Assembly: GCA_963920765.1 (NCBI GenBank)
Contig: OY987250.1
Span: 1,364,001-1,428,000, forward strand
Source: Ulota crispa
Taxonomy: Eukaryota > Streptophyta > Bryopsida > Orthotrichales > Orthotrichaceae
Direction: 5' to 3'
DNA length: 64,000 nucleotides
Shown here: one piece after another, positions 24,203-36,329 of the stretch
Numbering within the stretch: position 1 is the stretch's first letter
How the letters are laid out: the number at the start of each line of letters is the position of its first letter
Made by a program: the position numbers and the translations under genes
Notes under the pieces: generated by a model
Databases searched by the model: none
Seen by the model: only the letters and a program-made list of their open reading frames with translations
Told to the model about the DNA's origin: nothing

Positions 24203-24339
24203 AAAAAAAATGCTTTAGTAAGAAAAAGAGTTTGTATACTGACAAGTTCAGCTTAAGTCACATAACTTACCAACCAACATAGAGATTCAAATGAAAATGG
24301 AGAGAGTACTGCTCAAGTGCTGCCACGTTGTGAAACGAT

Positions 24340-24614
24340 TTAGTGACTGAGAAAATAACCAGCTAACAAGCCTGTTCTAGACAGTAAAAAGTAGTCTATT
24401 CTCAAACGCTTCGCACGGTACTTTGCAACAGGGTTTCCTGACCAGGTATGATAAAGCCAGTATCGAATCCTTGTTGCATGTGCAAAGACCCATATGTATC
24501 AACCAGATCTGCTTCTGACAAACAATCGGCAAATCGTTGGCGCTCTCCAATTTTAAAACCCGGCTGTCCGATATCCTCAGACTTTGGAGGTGCATAACCC
24601 TGAAGTTTGGCGTG
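24340..24614 (-). pseudogene. Orphan exon of an APE1L-type AP endonuclease, frameshifted
   Basis: The exonuclease III/APE1 family incises DNA at abasic sites in base-excision repair. Following a possible acceptor (CTACAAAG), the minus strand reads GYAPPKSEDIGQPGF, then GERQRFADCLSEADLVDTYG. After a one-base shift near 24441-24457 it continues WSGNPVAKYRAKRLRIDYFL. This order matches the C-terminal third of plant APE1L. The final conserved block with the catalytic SDH is missing, no upstream exons were found nearby, and a stop follows soon after. I read it as a displaced, inactive gene fragment. Confidence 0.75.
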
Positions 24615-27418
24615 CTTTGTAGAGGTAAGTTTGATTTACTTTCTTCCTCGTCATAATTGGTAAGTGTTTAGTATGGTAGGGTTTCAATGTTTGTGAACAC
24701 TAGTTCTATGCCAATGAAGTTATATTAACTAGATGAAGTGGATTTGTTTTTGCTAGATTGGCTGAAAAATTTCAAATTTTTGAGTGTGTGCTGTTAGTAC
24801 GCCTTCAAGCAACCAGCCAACCAAACTGACGTACTCTGCAAACATTATGGTCGTATGAATTGTTTGTATGCATGAAGGGCTTGAGAGCCCTGACCTAACC
24901 AGAAATATGACGAGACAGACCTAATTTGAGGGGCCATATGCCGCGTAGGGTCGAGCGTCTTGGGAAAACTGCCTGCTGCATTTCTAAAGTTGAATTTCTT
25001 TGCTAACCCTGGATTGCTGCTGGGAGTCCAAGGAATTATTCTACAAGAAATTATCGTCGTTAGAATTGTTATTATGCAGTTGTTTGAGAGTCAATTGTCT
25101 AGCTGCACTCACCTCAGGCTTTCTGCTCCACCTACCATTTTATGTGTGAAGACCGTCCGTGCTTCGTGCTTTGCCCGTGCTATAGCAAATTTGGTCAAAA
25201 GAAGGCTTTTCCTGGCCATGAGGACGGTTTAGGGTTTAGGGTTTAGGTCTGCATTGATTGCAGGTTGTGTGCCAGATGTTGAAGTTCTCACCTCTAATAA
25301 GTTTGTCTCTGTTGGATGGGTATGATACATTTGCTAAATGTAGCTTGTCATGAAAGCTATCTTTAGGTGGAATTGGAGCATTTAATATTTCTTAGGGAGA
25401 AAAAATGAATCGAAGTGGAAAAAGCTTTAGAAACAAATCGAAGTGGAGCCATTTTTATTCAAGCGAAATTGAAGGAGAAGCAGTTTGAGGTTCTAAGTAC
25501 TTTGTCGTTTGCTTGTGCGGGAAAATGTTTCTTTGGTCTGGTAGTGAAAGTGCATTCATGATCTTATGTAATTTCTTCTTGGGCTTGTTGGAATGACAAC
25601 GTAAGATTCGGGGATATATATCTACGATTTGCTCCATCGATTAGCACACATAGACCTAGGTCCTCCTTCCATAACTCGCTTTTATGTGGAGCAAATACGA
25701 ACTTGTGCTTTTTGGAAGGAAGGTGCAACTAGAGAGGAATTGTGTATTAAGCAATGAGGTTTGACTGACTATTTATGAGCTCATACTGATTTATGACTCT
25801 AAATAATGCAACTCTTTGAATTGGATTTTTGATGCTAAAACTAGATTTAAAAAATAGCAACTTAGTAAGGTTTATTGAACTTCGAAGTATTCTCAACACT
25901 AGAATATGGTGCCTTGGGCATTGAGGGGTTCAAGGCTAATAGAGGGTACCGGGAATAGTATGAAAATTCTTTCTTTCTGGAAGCCTTTCGTTTTGTCTGT
26001 TTGTTTGTCTTACTCCTCGGTATGCCAATAAATGTATATGATTGCAGAGTGTAGTAGAAGCAGAGTATTTCAGGGCCTTTTCTTCCGGTTGATTTAGTCC
26101 GATCTCTCTCCACGCGAGCCACAGCATCGCCATCGCTTAGTTAGGGTCTGCCACGCTGCTCTCTTTTTCTTCAGTTTTCAGGTTTGTTTATGGGACTTCT
26201 TGTATGATTTGGTGCAAAATAGGTCTGTCTTATGGTCAGATTTTTGTTGTCTGTTTTGTGACTTAAGTTGCTTGTTTGTAGATGTTGAATTCACTGGATC
26301 AGAGGTTCTCTTCGGAATTTGGTTCAGTACAGCACCTTTCTTTTTGCATTTGTGATGGGAAATGGGCGAGGGGCGGTGTTTAATGACCAATGATTTGTGA
26401 TTGGTGTTGGCTGTGGGAGCTTGTGCCGTGACGAATTAGTGTGGAAGTTAGTAACTGGGTTGATTGTATATTACCTTTATAGGGACGAGGTCGTTGGTGA
26501 CTTCCTTTCTTCTTTACCGCTACAATTTTTCTCCATTACCTTAGTGCTGGTCTTCCGTTTTTGAGGATTTGAAACGACTAATAGTTCCACGTTCTCTTGC
26601 TTGCCCTGCAAGCATTGGCGATCAGCTGTTGAGATTTGCAAGAGTAGACCATCATGAAAGTCAACTAGTTCTTCACGCCAAATGCCCTCATCAAAAACGG
26701 TGATACAACGGGTGTTGTTTATCTCAAATAGGAGATTTTGATGCCTCAGTTGCGACAATCCCTTTTACTTATGGACCAGCATTTTCTGTTCTAAACGTTG
26801 CTGCTGGAAAAGAAATTGTGGTTTTCATCTCGGTCTCCAGCTGTCCGAAGAGCAGCAGCAGATATAGTGAGGTCATTGTCAAAGAATTAGAAGCATTAAA
26901 ATCTTAAAACACTAATCGAAGTAGCAACCCTGGTCGGAAGTGTTCAGCTCTTAGAGCTAAACGGACATAACGATCAATTCATGAACACGCTTGGATGGGG
27001 CATCGATACCGTTCTGTTGATTTTGATGAAAAACCCTCATTCTGGTTTAGTTTTAATTGAGTTAGCGACTCATGCATGCATTATTTAGTGGTAAAATAAC
27101 GTTGTGCATAACAATGAGAGGTTCATGGAATCTCCTCGTCCTCTTGTAATCTGCTCAAGCTAGAATTTATGTTACAGAAATAATTGCAAAGGTAGGTGAA
27201 GACTGCATTCATCTCCAACGTGTCATGCTCATGCGTATACAATTGCAACAGTTTAATAGCCTTGCCATCCTCGCATTTACTAACCGTGTTTTGTTGATTG
27301 TTGCTAGGTTTTTGGGCGCAAGTAGAAACATGACTGGTTGAGTCACTCCGCCTCAGCTTCTTCACTCCTCTGGCTTCAGGAACTGCCTCGTTGCAATTCC
27401 GATTTCTGACCGACAGCC
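24615..27418. other. Intergenic and upstream region of the second F-box gene
   Basis: No further AP-endonuclease exon was found here. A minus-strand frame at 26477-26758 (containing VFDEGIWREELVDFHDGLLL) looks mildly protein-like but matches nothing I recognise. The segment from about 26100 may contain leader exons of the F-box gene. Confidence 0.35.
25226..25247 (+). repeat. Short telomere-type repeat
   Basis: Three TTTAGGG-type units occur in a row. This is the plant telomere word, but the tract is far too short to be a telomere. Such boxes also occur in plant promoters. Confidence 0.85.
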
Positions 27419-28686
27419 ATGGCCACAACGCAACCAACAAGCTATGGCGACCGCTTCATTGGCCACACTGACGCTGCTATGGACGCTGCTCTTTGGGGCG
27501 AGTTGCGGAGCTACATTGATCTCTCGTTGATCTACGTCAAATTACCCCTGGCACCCTTCTTCCGCCTGCGCCAAGTTTGCAAAGAATGGAACCACCTGGC
27601 CTCGGATTGCCAGTTTCTCGAACACACCTTCAAGCCTCCCGCCGCCAACCCTTTCTACTTCGTCACGCCTGAATTTTTGGGAGACCGCCTCTTGACGTGC
27701 CAAGGAGACGTGGAGCTCGATGTCACTACCGGCAGTGAAATGCGATGTATCAGGCTTGCTCTTGAACTACCATTTCGAAGAAGACTTTGACTTTATCAGC
27801 ATTTTGGATCTTCACACACGCGTGTTCCATACGGTGCCGCCTATTCCCACGACAATGATGCAGGTCAGTGCCCGGGAAACAGTTTGAGGACAATGTCTAA
27901 TCAGTAGCTTGTTGATTTCTTTCGGTTATTCCATCAAGTAAGCTATCACACTTCATTGAATTGGAATGACGGCTGATTTGAGCAGTCATCTGGTTGCTCT
28001 TGCACTAGCAACTGAAATCCACCCGGACATTGTTGCAGGTGCTGAATGACGATGACGAAGACGAGTACGAGTACGACCATCCTTTGGTTGGCATGACAGT
28101 GGACACAACCGTAATTCCCTACAGCTTTAGGATTATTCTTGCGGATGAATTCCTCGGCACCCGCATTTACGATTCCAAGAGTGGAGCGTGGACGCAGAAG
28201 CCGTCCACGTACGCGCACTCAGTGGACACGTGGTTCTCGCCTGCATGCGTTAATCATAACCAGTTCTTGTACATAAAAGTTCCAGGCCGGGTCAAGACGA
28301 CCTTCGAACTCCACGTATACGACCTGCAGAGAGATGAGTGGAATTCTGAGACGCCTAACATCATTCCTGAGGACGTGCGGGAGCTCCGCGGCATCGGATT
28401 CTGGCGAGAGCGGTTGTTTGTGTTTGGCTTGAAGGTCGGGCCGGTTCTGACGGTGTGGGATATAGATCACCGTCTCCAGGAACAGTGGACTCTATTTGAT
28501 TCCATGCCGGGTGAGTTGTGTGCATGGATTGCCAGGGATGAGGATGACAACCTCGAGTCCATTCAAACCAAATTTTGCAATAATTATGTGCTTGTGTACA
28601 ATTGCATGGGGGATGGGGAGAAATCCGTCATGTACGACTTAGATCAGAAGACATGGGGGAAAGTCGTGTTGCCTGTATTCCCGTGA
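27419..28686 (+). pseudogene. Second F-box protein gene, two exons, one-base frameshift in exon 1
   Basis: Exon 1 (27419-27863) opens in good context and contains a divergent F-box (LWGELRSYIDLSLIYVKLPL, then RLRQVCKEWNHLA). The frame ends at TGA 27788-27790. From about 27745 a different frame gives a clear continuation (LLLNYHFEEDFDFISILDLH) up to the GT donor at 27864. Exon 2 (28039-28686) follows in phase, with YDSKSGAWTQKP and YDLQRDEWNSE as kelch-like pieces, and ends VLPVFP. One surplus base in 27740-27760 explains the shift. The closest match in layout is the F-box gene at 11578-12842. As it stands, the product would stop after 123 residues. Role: presumed SCF substrate receptor. Confidence 0.78.
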
Positions 28687-29637
28687 CATCGTGAAATGTT
28701 CCTGCAATACAAATCCTTGCATCGCTCAACAATTTGTTATGACAGTGTTGGTAACAAAGTGCCTATTGTTGTACTGGGATTACAGAAATTGTATGGTCTT
28801 TGTGGTAAATGACAGGATTTCGACATGCCAGAACCGGTGTTGTTAGAAAATCGTGTATATATTGTTCTAAAAATACAAGGTTTTTTGAGGTAGATATTCA
28901 AGATTACTTGACCCAGACTGGTTAAGGAGATAGACATCAGCTGAGCATCCCATGTGAGTGGCACTTTTAGTGGAGCTTTTGGATTTGCAGGGATTTTAGA
29001 GTGTCCTTACAATACTTGTGGCAGCATTCTTGTAGTCATGGTCACTACGTGGTCTGCTAGAAACATGTAAATAGAAGGAACATGAAAGCTTGTATTTTAG
29101 AGATACAATTTAGGTGACAATAGTGGGGTTGCACATTTTCATTATCTCTCTTGGAAGTGAAGCACCTTTGTGCATCGAACATGTATATTTTGTAGATGTA
29201 GTGGATTGTACACACATTAGAGCAAGGTGCTTGTGACTATGTATTGATCGTAGGTTAGTACATTAGAAGAGGGTGCATGTGGCTGTGTATTGATTGTAGG
29301 TGAGCAGAAACCATTACAGCACCTCAAGTGGTGGCTCTTGTCAAGGTCGGTTTTTAATTATAACCTCATGTTTCCTTTTTTTTCAGAATAGTGGTAATGC
29401 TCACATAGCTTGCAGAAAGTTGGGTGATACGTGATTAAGTTTTGGCTTCTCTGAGTCATCAAGCTCATGTGTAGATTATATCTCCAATTCTTTCATTGGA
29501 GAGGCTGCATGTAATATACTAGCTCTAAGAACCTTTCTTGGAACACTTGGCGTTTGTAATAAGTCAGAAGTTGACATTGTTGTCTAATGAGAAGTGTAAG
29601 TTACGTGTGTTGCGGTTTTTCTTTTGCGGTGATAAGA
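28687..29637 (+). other. 3' region of the F-box gene and spacer
   Basis: No exon was recognised. Two related ~60-base segments around 29195-29310 share GTGTATTGATTGTAGGT-like text. Confidence 0.4.
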
Positions 29638-30022
29638 ATGACGTCGACAACATCCCAGGCTGACCAGGTTCCAGTAAGCAGGTGGATTTTTGTTTTGTTT
29701 TTTTGCTTACCTCACTTCTCCTTGCAATATGTAGTTGATTTAGTATTTACTAGATATCTTTAAAGTGGTCACGAAATCAGGTTGAAGCTGAATGCACGTT
29801 ATCCACAGGAGCTGCCCCATTCGTCATAGGAAGCAGCCCCGGAGTTATGGTAAAAAAATCAGCCTTTTGTAGTAAGTTGCATCGAAGTTGCTGTCAGTAA
29901 GCTTACATCCGCCTAAGGACTTCCAGCAGCGTTTTTTCTGCTTCACCTTCCGTTAACGTGTTGTTTCATTCTAAAAGTTGTGGTTTTATGATCTGTAGGG
30001 AAGTTGGATGCAACCAGATTGA
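29638..30022 (+). CDS. Hypothetical small three-exon gene
   Basis: Three short segments join in phase 0 with consensus splice sites: 29638-29673 (MTSTTSQADQVP|GTAAGC), 29781-29849 (ATCAG|VEAECTLSTGAAPFVIGSSP and onward to GVM|GTAAAA) and 29999-30022 (GTAG|GSWMQPD, stop). The product would be 42 residues. I do not recognise it. The clean splice signals are the only support; the third exon is the weakest part. Confidence 0.25.
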
Positions 30023-30267
30023 AAGAAGTGGATGTGTCGACAGCAAACAACTAACAAGAGTTGGGTCACTTGGATGTGTATTGCACTGTATTGTCTCACA
30101 AGTTTACCATAGAGACGTCAGTGTGTATATTTTAGATTGATTATATGATAGCATTCACGTTATTCCAAATCCTTGTACGTGTTGTCCAATGAGACGTTTT
30201 GCCAGTCGAAAATATATTTCAACTACTGTGTTCCGCACTAATAACGCTAATTTGCACTAATTCAATA
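30023..30267. other. Spacer
   Basis: Nothing was recognised apart from the left copy of the target duplication at 30258-30267. Confidence 0.4.
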
Positions 30268-30663
30268 TGGGAATGACTAGGGAGGCACTCTCAATTGCTA
30301 GGGAGACACTCCTATAGCCCAAGTGAACCTGGTAAATTTGAGATTATTACTATGTTGAATTATGAAATAAAATCAAAACAACATTTTAGCGCACATATGC
30401 ATCTACAAGCGTTGTAAATATATAACAAATATGTCTCATTTGTGACATGGTCAAGAGTTAAAACTAGTTGTTCCTTTTGTTACTCTTGATCATGTCACAA
30501 ATGAGACATATTTATTATATGTTTGCAACGTTTGTAGATGCATATGTGTGCTAAAATATTGTTTTGATTTAATTTCATATTTCAACATAATAATAATCTC
30601 AAATTCACTTGGGCTATAGGGGGTGTCTCCCTAGCAAGTGGGAGTGTCTCCCTAGTCATTCCC
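30268..30663. mobile_element. Foldback MITE, GGGA..GACTAGGGAG family, copy 2, 10-bp target duplication
   Basis: Homologous to 23789-24202 along its length, with ~180-base arms. TAATTCAATA directly flanks both ends (30258-30267 and 30664-30673), an exact 10-bp target duplication. That length and the long arms point to a Mutator-like transposase as the mover. Confidence 0.85.
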
Positions 30664-33600
30664 TAATTCAATAGGGGTAGTTGCAGCACTTTCTTGGCCG
30701 CATGTGGAGAATAAGAATGCAAATGTTAGTTGTTGAAACTTCCATTTTTGTTAGCGTGTGAAATTTCTCACCACCCCATTCTTCTCCTCCGAAGGTGAAG
30801 AATGGGGCGGTGAGAAGTTTAGCAAGAGAAATTTCACCTTTCACAACCGACATTTCACCTTGTTGTGCTTGTTTTTATCGTTGATTGACTACTCATGTTG
30901 GTGGAAAGCATAGTAATTACTGCATCTTCAGAAAGTATGTAATCATTCCCTATTCTCATTTTCCAAAACAAACAAACAGGATATCGCACCATCTTCAAAA
31001 AAATGAACTCCTATTGGCTCTCTCCACAACTTCTCAATCTCCATTCTCTTTTCATTTTCCAAGAAGCCATGACTACCCCGTTACATATAAGTGAATTTGC
31101 TGTACGTAGTAACACGATAATAAGTCATAGGCAAATTCAATATACCTTGGGTTACAAAATTTAATTACTATCTCATCAAATATTAGGGGCGTTTGGGTTG
31201 GAATTTTTGATGAACGACTAAAAATCAGGATTATAAGAATAGACCTAAAATTTGGGGCATTAAACTACGTCACTAACGGTTTTTCTTCTAATTAAAAAAT
31301 AGGAGGGAGGGACTTAGGTTTTGAGAAAATTTCAGATGTTTGCAACTCTTTTTGTTGAGGCTCTTTCTTTGTCATTAAAGTTTAATTAATTAATTAATTG
31401 TATATAGCTATGATATGGGGCTCAAATTTCTTTATCGACTTTATTCATTAATGCGCCATGTATACTATCTTCTAGCCCAAAACGTTGTACAAAGCTCTAA
31501 TTTTGACGCTTGAAATTTTGAAAGTATATTGAAAGCATGCATCTCAAGGAGACGTTGTGTGAAGGTTATTGCATTATAGAGATTGTGCCTCTAATGAGTT
31601 ACTTCTTAGGAAGCAACAAGAAATTGTGTCCTAAACCCCTGCTAAGATAATAAGGGCAAGATGGTAAGCATGCCACCCTTTACAACAATTAGACAAAATT
31701 CACCTAAATTTTGTACCTCACACTATTCCAACACTTCTGCTCTAGTAATTTGTATTAGAAGATTTCTAATTTCAATTTTGAAACGATCATGAATAATGTG
31801 TATTATACCTCAGACGTAAGGTTGAGCATAAATGATTCAAAATTGATTGGAAATTATTATTTTTCTTTTTAAGGAAGAAAAAGAGTATTATAGGGTATTT
31901 ACAATTTTGGTATTTGTGAATCCTTATATTTCAGAAAACAACTTAACATGTGATATGAGTGTGCAAACAATCTTAACCTCTAAAGGACCATTGTCCCTTC
32001 AGGGGACAGGTGGGAGTTTGGGCATGTACCTTTGGATAAGCTACTTTGTGTGATTTTCTGAAACTTTTATTGAAGGTGGGGAATTCAAAGATCTAAGTGG
32101 GCATCTAAATTTTTCCTCATTCCGACAATTATTGAAGAAGGTACACAAGAATTTACGAAATTTTGGGGAGGACTGCCCGCCTGGGCAGCCCAAAAACTTT
32201 TTTAAATTTAATTAATTTTTAAATTAAAAATTGAAATTGGTTCTTTAGATTTTTTAATAGGTGAGGAGCTTTGAATTGTTCAATGAGATGAAAATTATGA
32301 GGAGTTTTTGTTTGTAGGCAATTACGGATTCTCTACTCTAAAATAAACTTTAAGTCCTTTATTTTACTCAATTTTCAATATTTTGGAAAAATACTTAAAT
32401 CAAAGGAAGTAGATTGTTTATCACAACATTATGACCGTTGGGATTAGCATTTTTCATTTCCATAATTAAATTCTTAACAATTTAGTGTTTTGACTCATTC
32501 TCTACTTCTTTTTACTTACTATTTTTTCCCATATGTTGTATAGTTCCAATTGATTTGAAAATTCTTTGACACATAGCTAACTTAATCTCCTACATGGGAA
32601 AAATAAAGCGCAAAGTTGCGTAGAGAAACTTTTTTGTTATAAGAGTGGTCAAAGGCTTTTGAAATTTTGGGGCAGCATGAAAGAAAACTTTTCTTTTCAC
32701 TTTAGATGTAAATATCTCACTCATGTCCACCTGGAATGACCTGATTTTTTTTCCACAAGTAACTAATCCAATCTAGGGCAAGATCTTACGGTTGGATTTC
32801 CCAAATTTTTAAAAAAAAATTACCTTCTTACTAACCCCCAAAAGCGGCAGTTTTGAGTGATTTTCACTGAAAAAATGGCTCAATCCTTTAGGTGTTAAGG
32901 TACGGTATTTTTGTTTAGTGAGATCATCTACCGAGTTTCAAAAAGCAGTATTACAAAATCTCAAATTTCTTTACAAATGGTAGGTTGCAAAAATCTAAAC
33001 TAGTTTTTGCAGTAGCTACCTTATAGTGCTACAATATACACTCAAAAAATGTATGAAGACCTAGATGAAAATGTCAATTTTTTTTCAAACAAAGATTGAG
33101 TTTATTTATATTTGGACAAAGTCATTGAGAATAGATACTTTTATAATTATTACACATATGACAGATTATGTTCATTTTTCTCCCAAATTGGATGCATGAA
33201 TAGGTGCATATTGTCCTACCAATGAAAAATTACCGAAAGTGAGTAGCAATTTTAAGGATTCATCATGTAAATATTGTTTGTGTACAAGTGTTCGAGAATT
33301 TAATGAAGGAATTTTAGAGCTTGTGTTTTTAAATGAATTTAGATTTGTTTTTACCAAAATAGATTTGGTGTGTTCATGTTCTAGAGCTTTTAAAAAACTT
33401 GGGTTTTATTTTGAGAATTTTAACACACTAAAAGAAATCCAAAGGAAAGGCATTAAAGTGAAAGTGTGTCATTGGTTTGTTAGGCTAAGTGGCTACTACA
33501 TTGGGAAAATTCAAAAATTATGTTGAAATTCCTTTTTTTTAAAACACCTTATGTGGTAAAGAACAATTAAATAGGAATAAATAAATAATTGAAATATTCT

Positions 33601-33773
33601 TTTGATAATAATGTTTAAATAAATACAAATTCAAAGAAAAAAAACTCTAAGTCATGAGTCATGCCATGCAAGCAAGGTCTTCTGGACCTAGTGTTATTTA
33701 CTACTAAAGTAAAGTAGCAATGACCTAAAATTGAGTAAATAACTCAAAACTATGCAATTCTAAATGTATGAAA
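30664..33773. other. Intergenic, AT-rich
   Basis: No gene was seen. A 20-bp-stem hairpin with one mismatch lies at about 30767-30817 (TTCTCACCACCCCATTCTTC on the left). A short AGGT/TA-like pair of ends at 32898 and 33021 (124 bp) may be another small element. A TTAA-rich microsatellite is near 31382-31402. Confidence 0.45.
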
Positions 33774-33964
33774 CACTAGAAGAAAAATAAGGATAAACAA
33801 CTCCACAAATCACAACAATTAGGTCACTAGAATTGCCTTGCAATTCCACAAACAACTGCACAACAACTGCATGACTAGATTGTAGTTGTGCAAATGTTGT
33901 GGAGTTGTGCAGTTGCAAGGCAGTTATGGTGACCTAGTCATTTATCCTTGTTTTTCTTCTTGTG
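33774..33964. mobile_element. CACTA-like MITE, 3-bp target duplication
   Basis: The left end CACTAGAAGAAAAATAAGGA and the right end, reading CACAAGAAGAAAAACAAGGA on the other strand, match the CACTACAAGAAAA-type ends of plant CACTA/EnSpm transposons. AAA flanks both sides (33771-33773 and 33965-33967). The 191-bp interior is an imperfect palindrome. Confidence 0.75.
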
Positions 33965-34380
33965 AAAGTAGTATTTTATGAACAAAAACTCAACTTTCTT
34001 TTGAAACATGAATAACAAGTAATTTTGTTTAATGAGATTCTACATCAAGATTTACTAAGTAATGGTTAGGCTTGATTGTTTTTTACTTTGTGAAACTTAG
34101 ATTTTTAAAGTTGTCAATTTTGTTATTGAACATAATTTTTAGTAATTGACAATAAAACTAGGCTATGCTTATGTTAATGAACTCAAAACATTCCATTAAA
34201 CAAGATTGCATTATATAATAGTGTTATGTGCAACAAATATGAAGGTTTGAAATATTATTGATAGGTCATCAAGAATGGATTATTCCATAAAAGTGCTTGA
34301 TAAAGGAATAAATGTCAATTGAAGATATTATCAAGAAGTAATTCCAGCAATTTTGTGTCTCAACCTTTACAAGATATAAA

Positions 34381-35010
34381 CACTATCAAAAATTGGTGTT
34401 GTTTTTGACATCTTTGGACATGCTTTTTAACATTATAGTGTCAAAATCTTATTTCTCTCCTACATAAGGGGCCCAACCCTATATGTCCACTTTTCTAACC
34501 CTACTTGAGCTATTATCCACCTTTTGGGTTTAAACTCCCAATTTCTAAGTCAAAGATTGAGGTTCTTACCACAACTAACCAAGTTTTGCACACATACATA
34601 CAAAAAACTTGTACTTTTTGCAATTTATATAATAACAAGTGTTGCTAATTTGTCATTTGAAGATGCTAAACCGTTCAAAATAAGAACTAATGATTTTTCT
34701 CAGAAATGAAAGGAAATAAAATTGAACCAAATTATTTTGTATTTTTTGGACCTTTTTGCAAGGAATTATCAAAATTTAAAATCATCAACTTTTTTGACAA
34801 TCTATTTGATATTGAAACATTTGACTCTCTTTTTGATACAATTTTCAACACTTTTATGTTGAATATACTTCAAGATTGTTTTTGATGCTTTAATTCCAAA
34901 ACTACATGCCGTTTCATTTTTTGATACTTTAATGTCTAGTATATTATCAAAAAAGTAATTGTAAAAATAAGTATAAAAAAAGTGTCAAAAGCAGCTTTTT
35001 TTTGGTAGTG
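34381..35010. mobile_element. CACTA-like non-autonomous element, 3-bp target duplication
   Basis: The ends are CACTATCAAAAATTGG and, on the other strand, CACTACCAAAAAAAAGC, each flanked by AAA. The ~630-bp interior is AT-rich with repeated GTGTCAAAA words and no transposase coding. Confidence 0.55.
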
Positions 35011-35241
35011 AAAAGATGCAGGAATATTATGGGGTTTATTAAATGATCGTAAAAAATTGGATAACATGGTTTTTACATTCGCATTTGCTTCAAATTAATA
35101 TGTAATTAAAATTCAAAAACTTGAAATCAAATTTGAAAACCTTCAACAAAGAGTCTTCTCTTCTCTTCGTATTTTTCCACAAACTTGTTGTATTCATAGA
35201 TATTTTTATGACAAGTAAGAGGCACTATCTTTGTAGCAATA

Positions 35242-35578
35242 AGGTAGGAGGCTCAAGACCAAACATCTAAGGGCTGAAACTGAATTTTGGGGAGGTGAAA
35301 CTTCTTTGAAATATTTTTCAGTAAATTTGTGTTGAAACACAAGAGGAATTGACATCTAACCCAACCTGTTTCAAATTTTTTGGAAATTTTTTGGAATTTT
35401 GTGAAACTAGATATGAAATTTTGAACTGGAAAGGTCATAAGGCTCTAAAACTGTGCACCTTCTTAAATGTACAACTCTTGTACATTACTGACAACTCTGA
35501 AAAACAACATGTACCTATAAGATACATTTGAGAAGGTGCACGATTTTAGTACCTGCACGGTTTATGAGCCGACTACCT
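35242..35578. mobile_element. AGGT/TA element
   Basis: The left end AGGTAGGAGGCTCAAGACC and the right end, reading AGGTAGTCGGCTCATAAACC on the other strand, are both flanked by TA. It is 337 bp and lies about 750 bp from the 3' end of the PIG-X gene. Confidence 0.75.
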
Positions 35579-36329
35579 TAGCTCGCTTTTTGAATAAAAT
35601 CCGTACCCAAACTTCTTCAGGGTAGCTTCTGGGTGCAAAACCCTCCCCCATGCGGTCCAAAGTCAATAAACAGAGAAATACCAGTGCTTTCTGCATTCTC
35701 AAGATGTGAAGAGAAACATTTGCAAGGTCCTGTTAACATAATAAGGGCAAGAAACAAACTATGAAGAGGCTCATTCCGCCTGACACAGATTAAAAAGGCC
35801 CTTATAAATGCAACACAGTTCTTTGAAAAACAAAAACCTGGAATATAAACGGCTCAATCAGTCGAGTTAAGATAGCAGCGAAATCTCAGAAAAATTAACC
35901 ACTGGGAAGGATTGGCACGACAAATCCATGATTAGCTCCTTCACAGTGTTCCCAAACGAGGCTAAACTTTGCACAATTTCTACCAATTCTTTTTTACTGC
36001 TCCAAAAGATGTGAATACCAGAGTGCTAGACTTGAGTTTCTAACACATTTAGCAGTGTTTCTAGCCCCTCGATCTGATTACTTGGGATCACTGCTCCTTC
36101 GTGCATGCAAACGTCACTCTAACAAAATACTGAAGTTCATCCTGAGGTTACAGGAGTTAAGACTTCAAATACTCAAAGAGACTTTTCGATAACTCTCATG
36201 TAATTATTATACAAGTCATGCCTTCAGATCAACTGTGAGGCACAGGCCAGGTAACGCTTCCCACCAAGAACCTGACAACAGATTCAAATTAATGAAGATG
36301 GTATATGTCGTTCCACGAGCAAGCACAGC

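Noticed and set aside
25226-25247. Telomere or interstitial telomere array
   Set aside because: Only about three units; too short to be more than a motif-level match.
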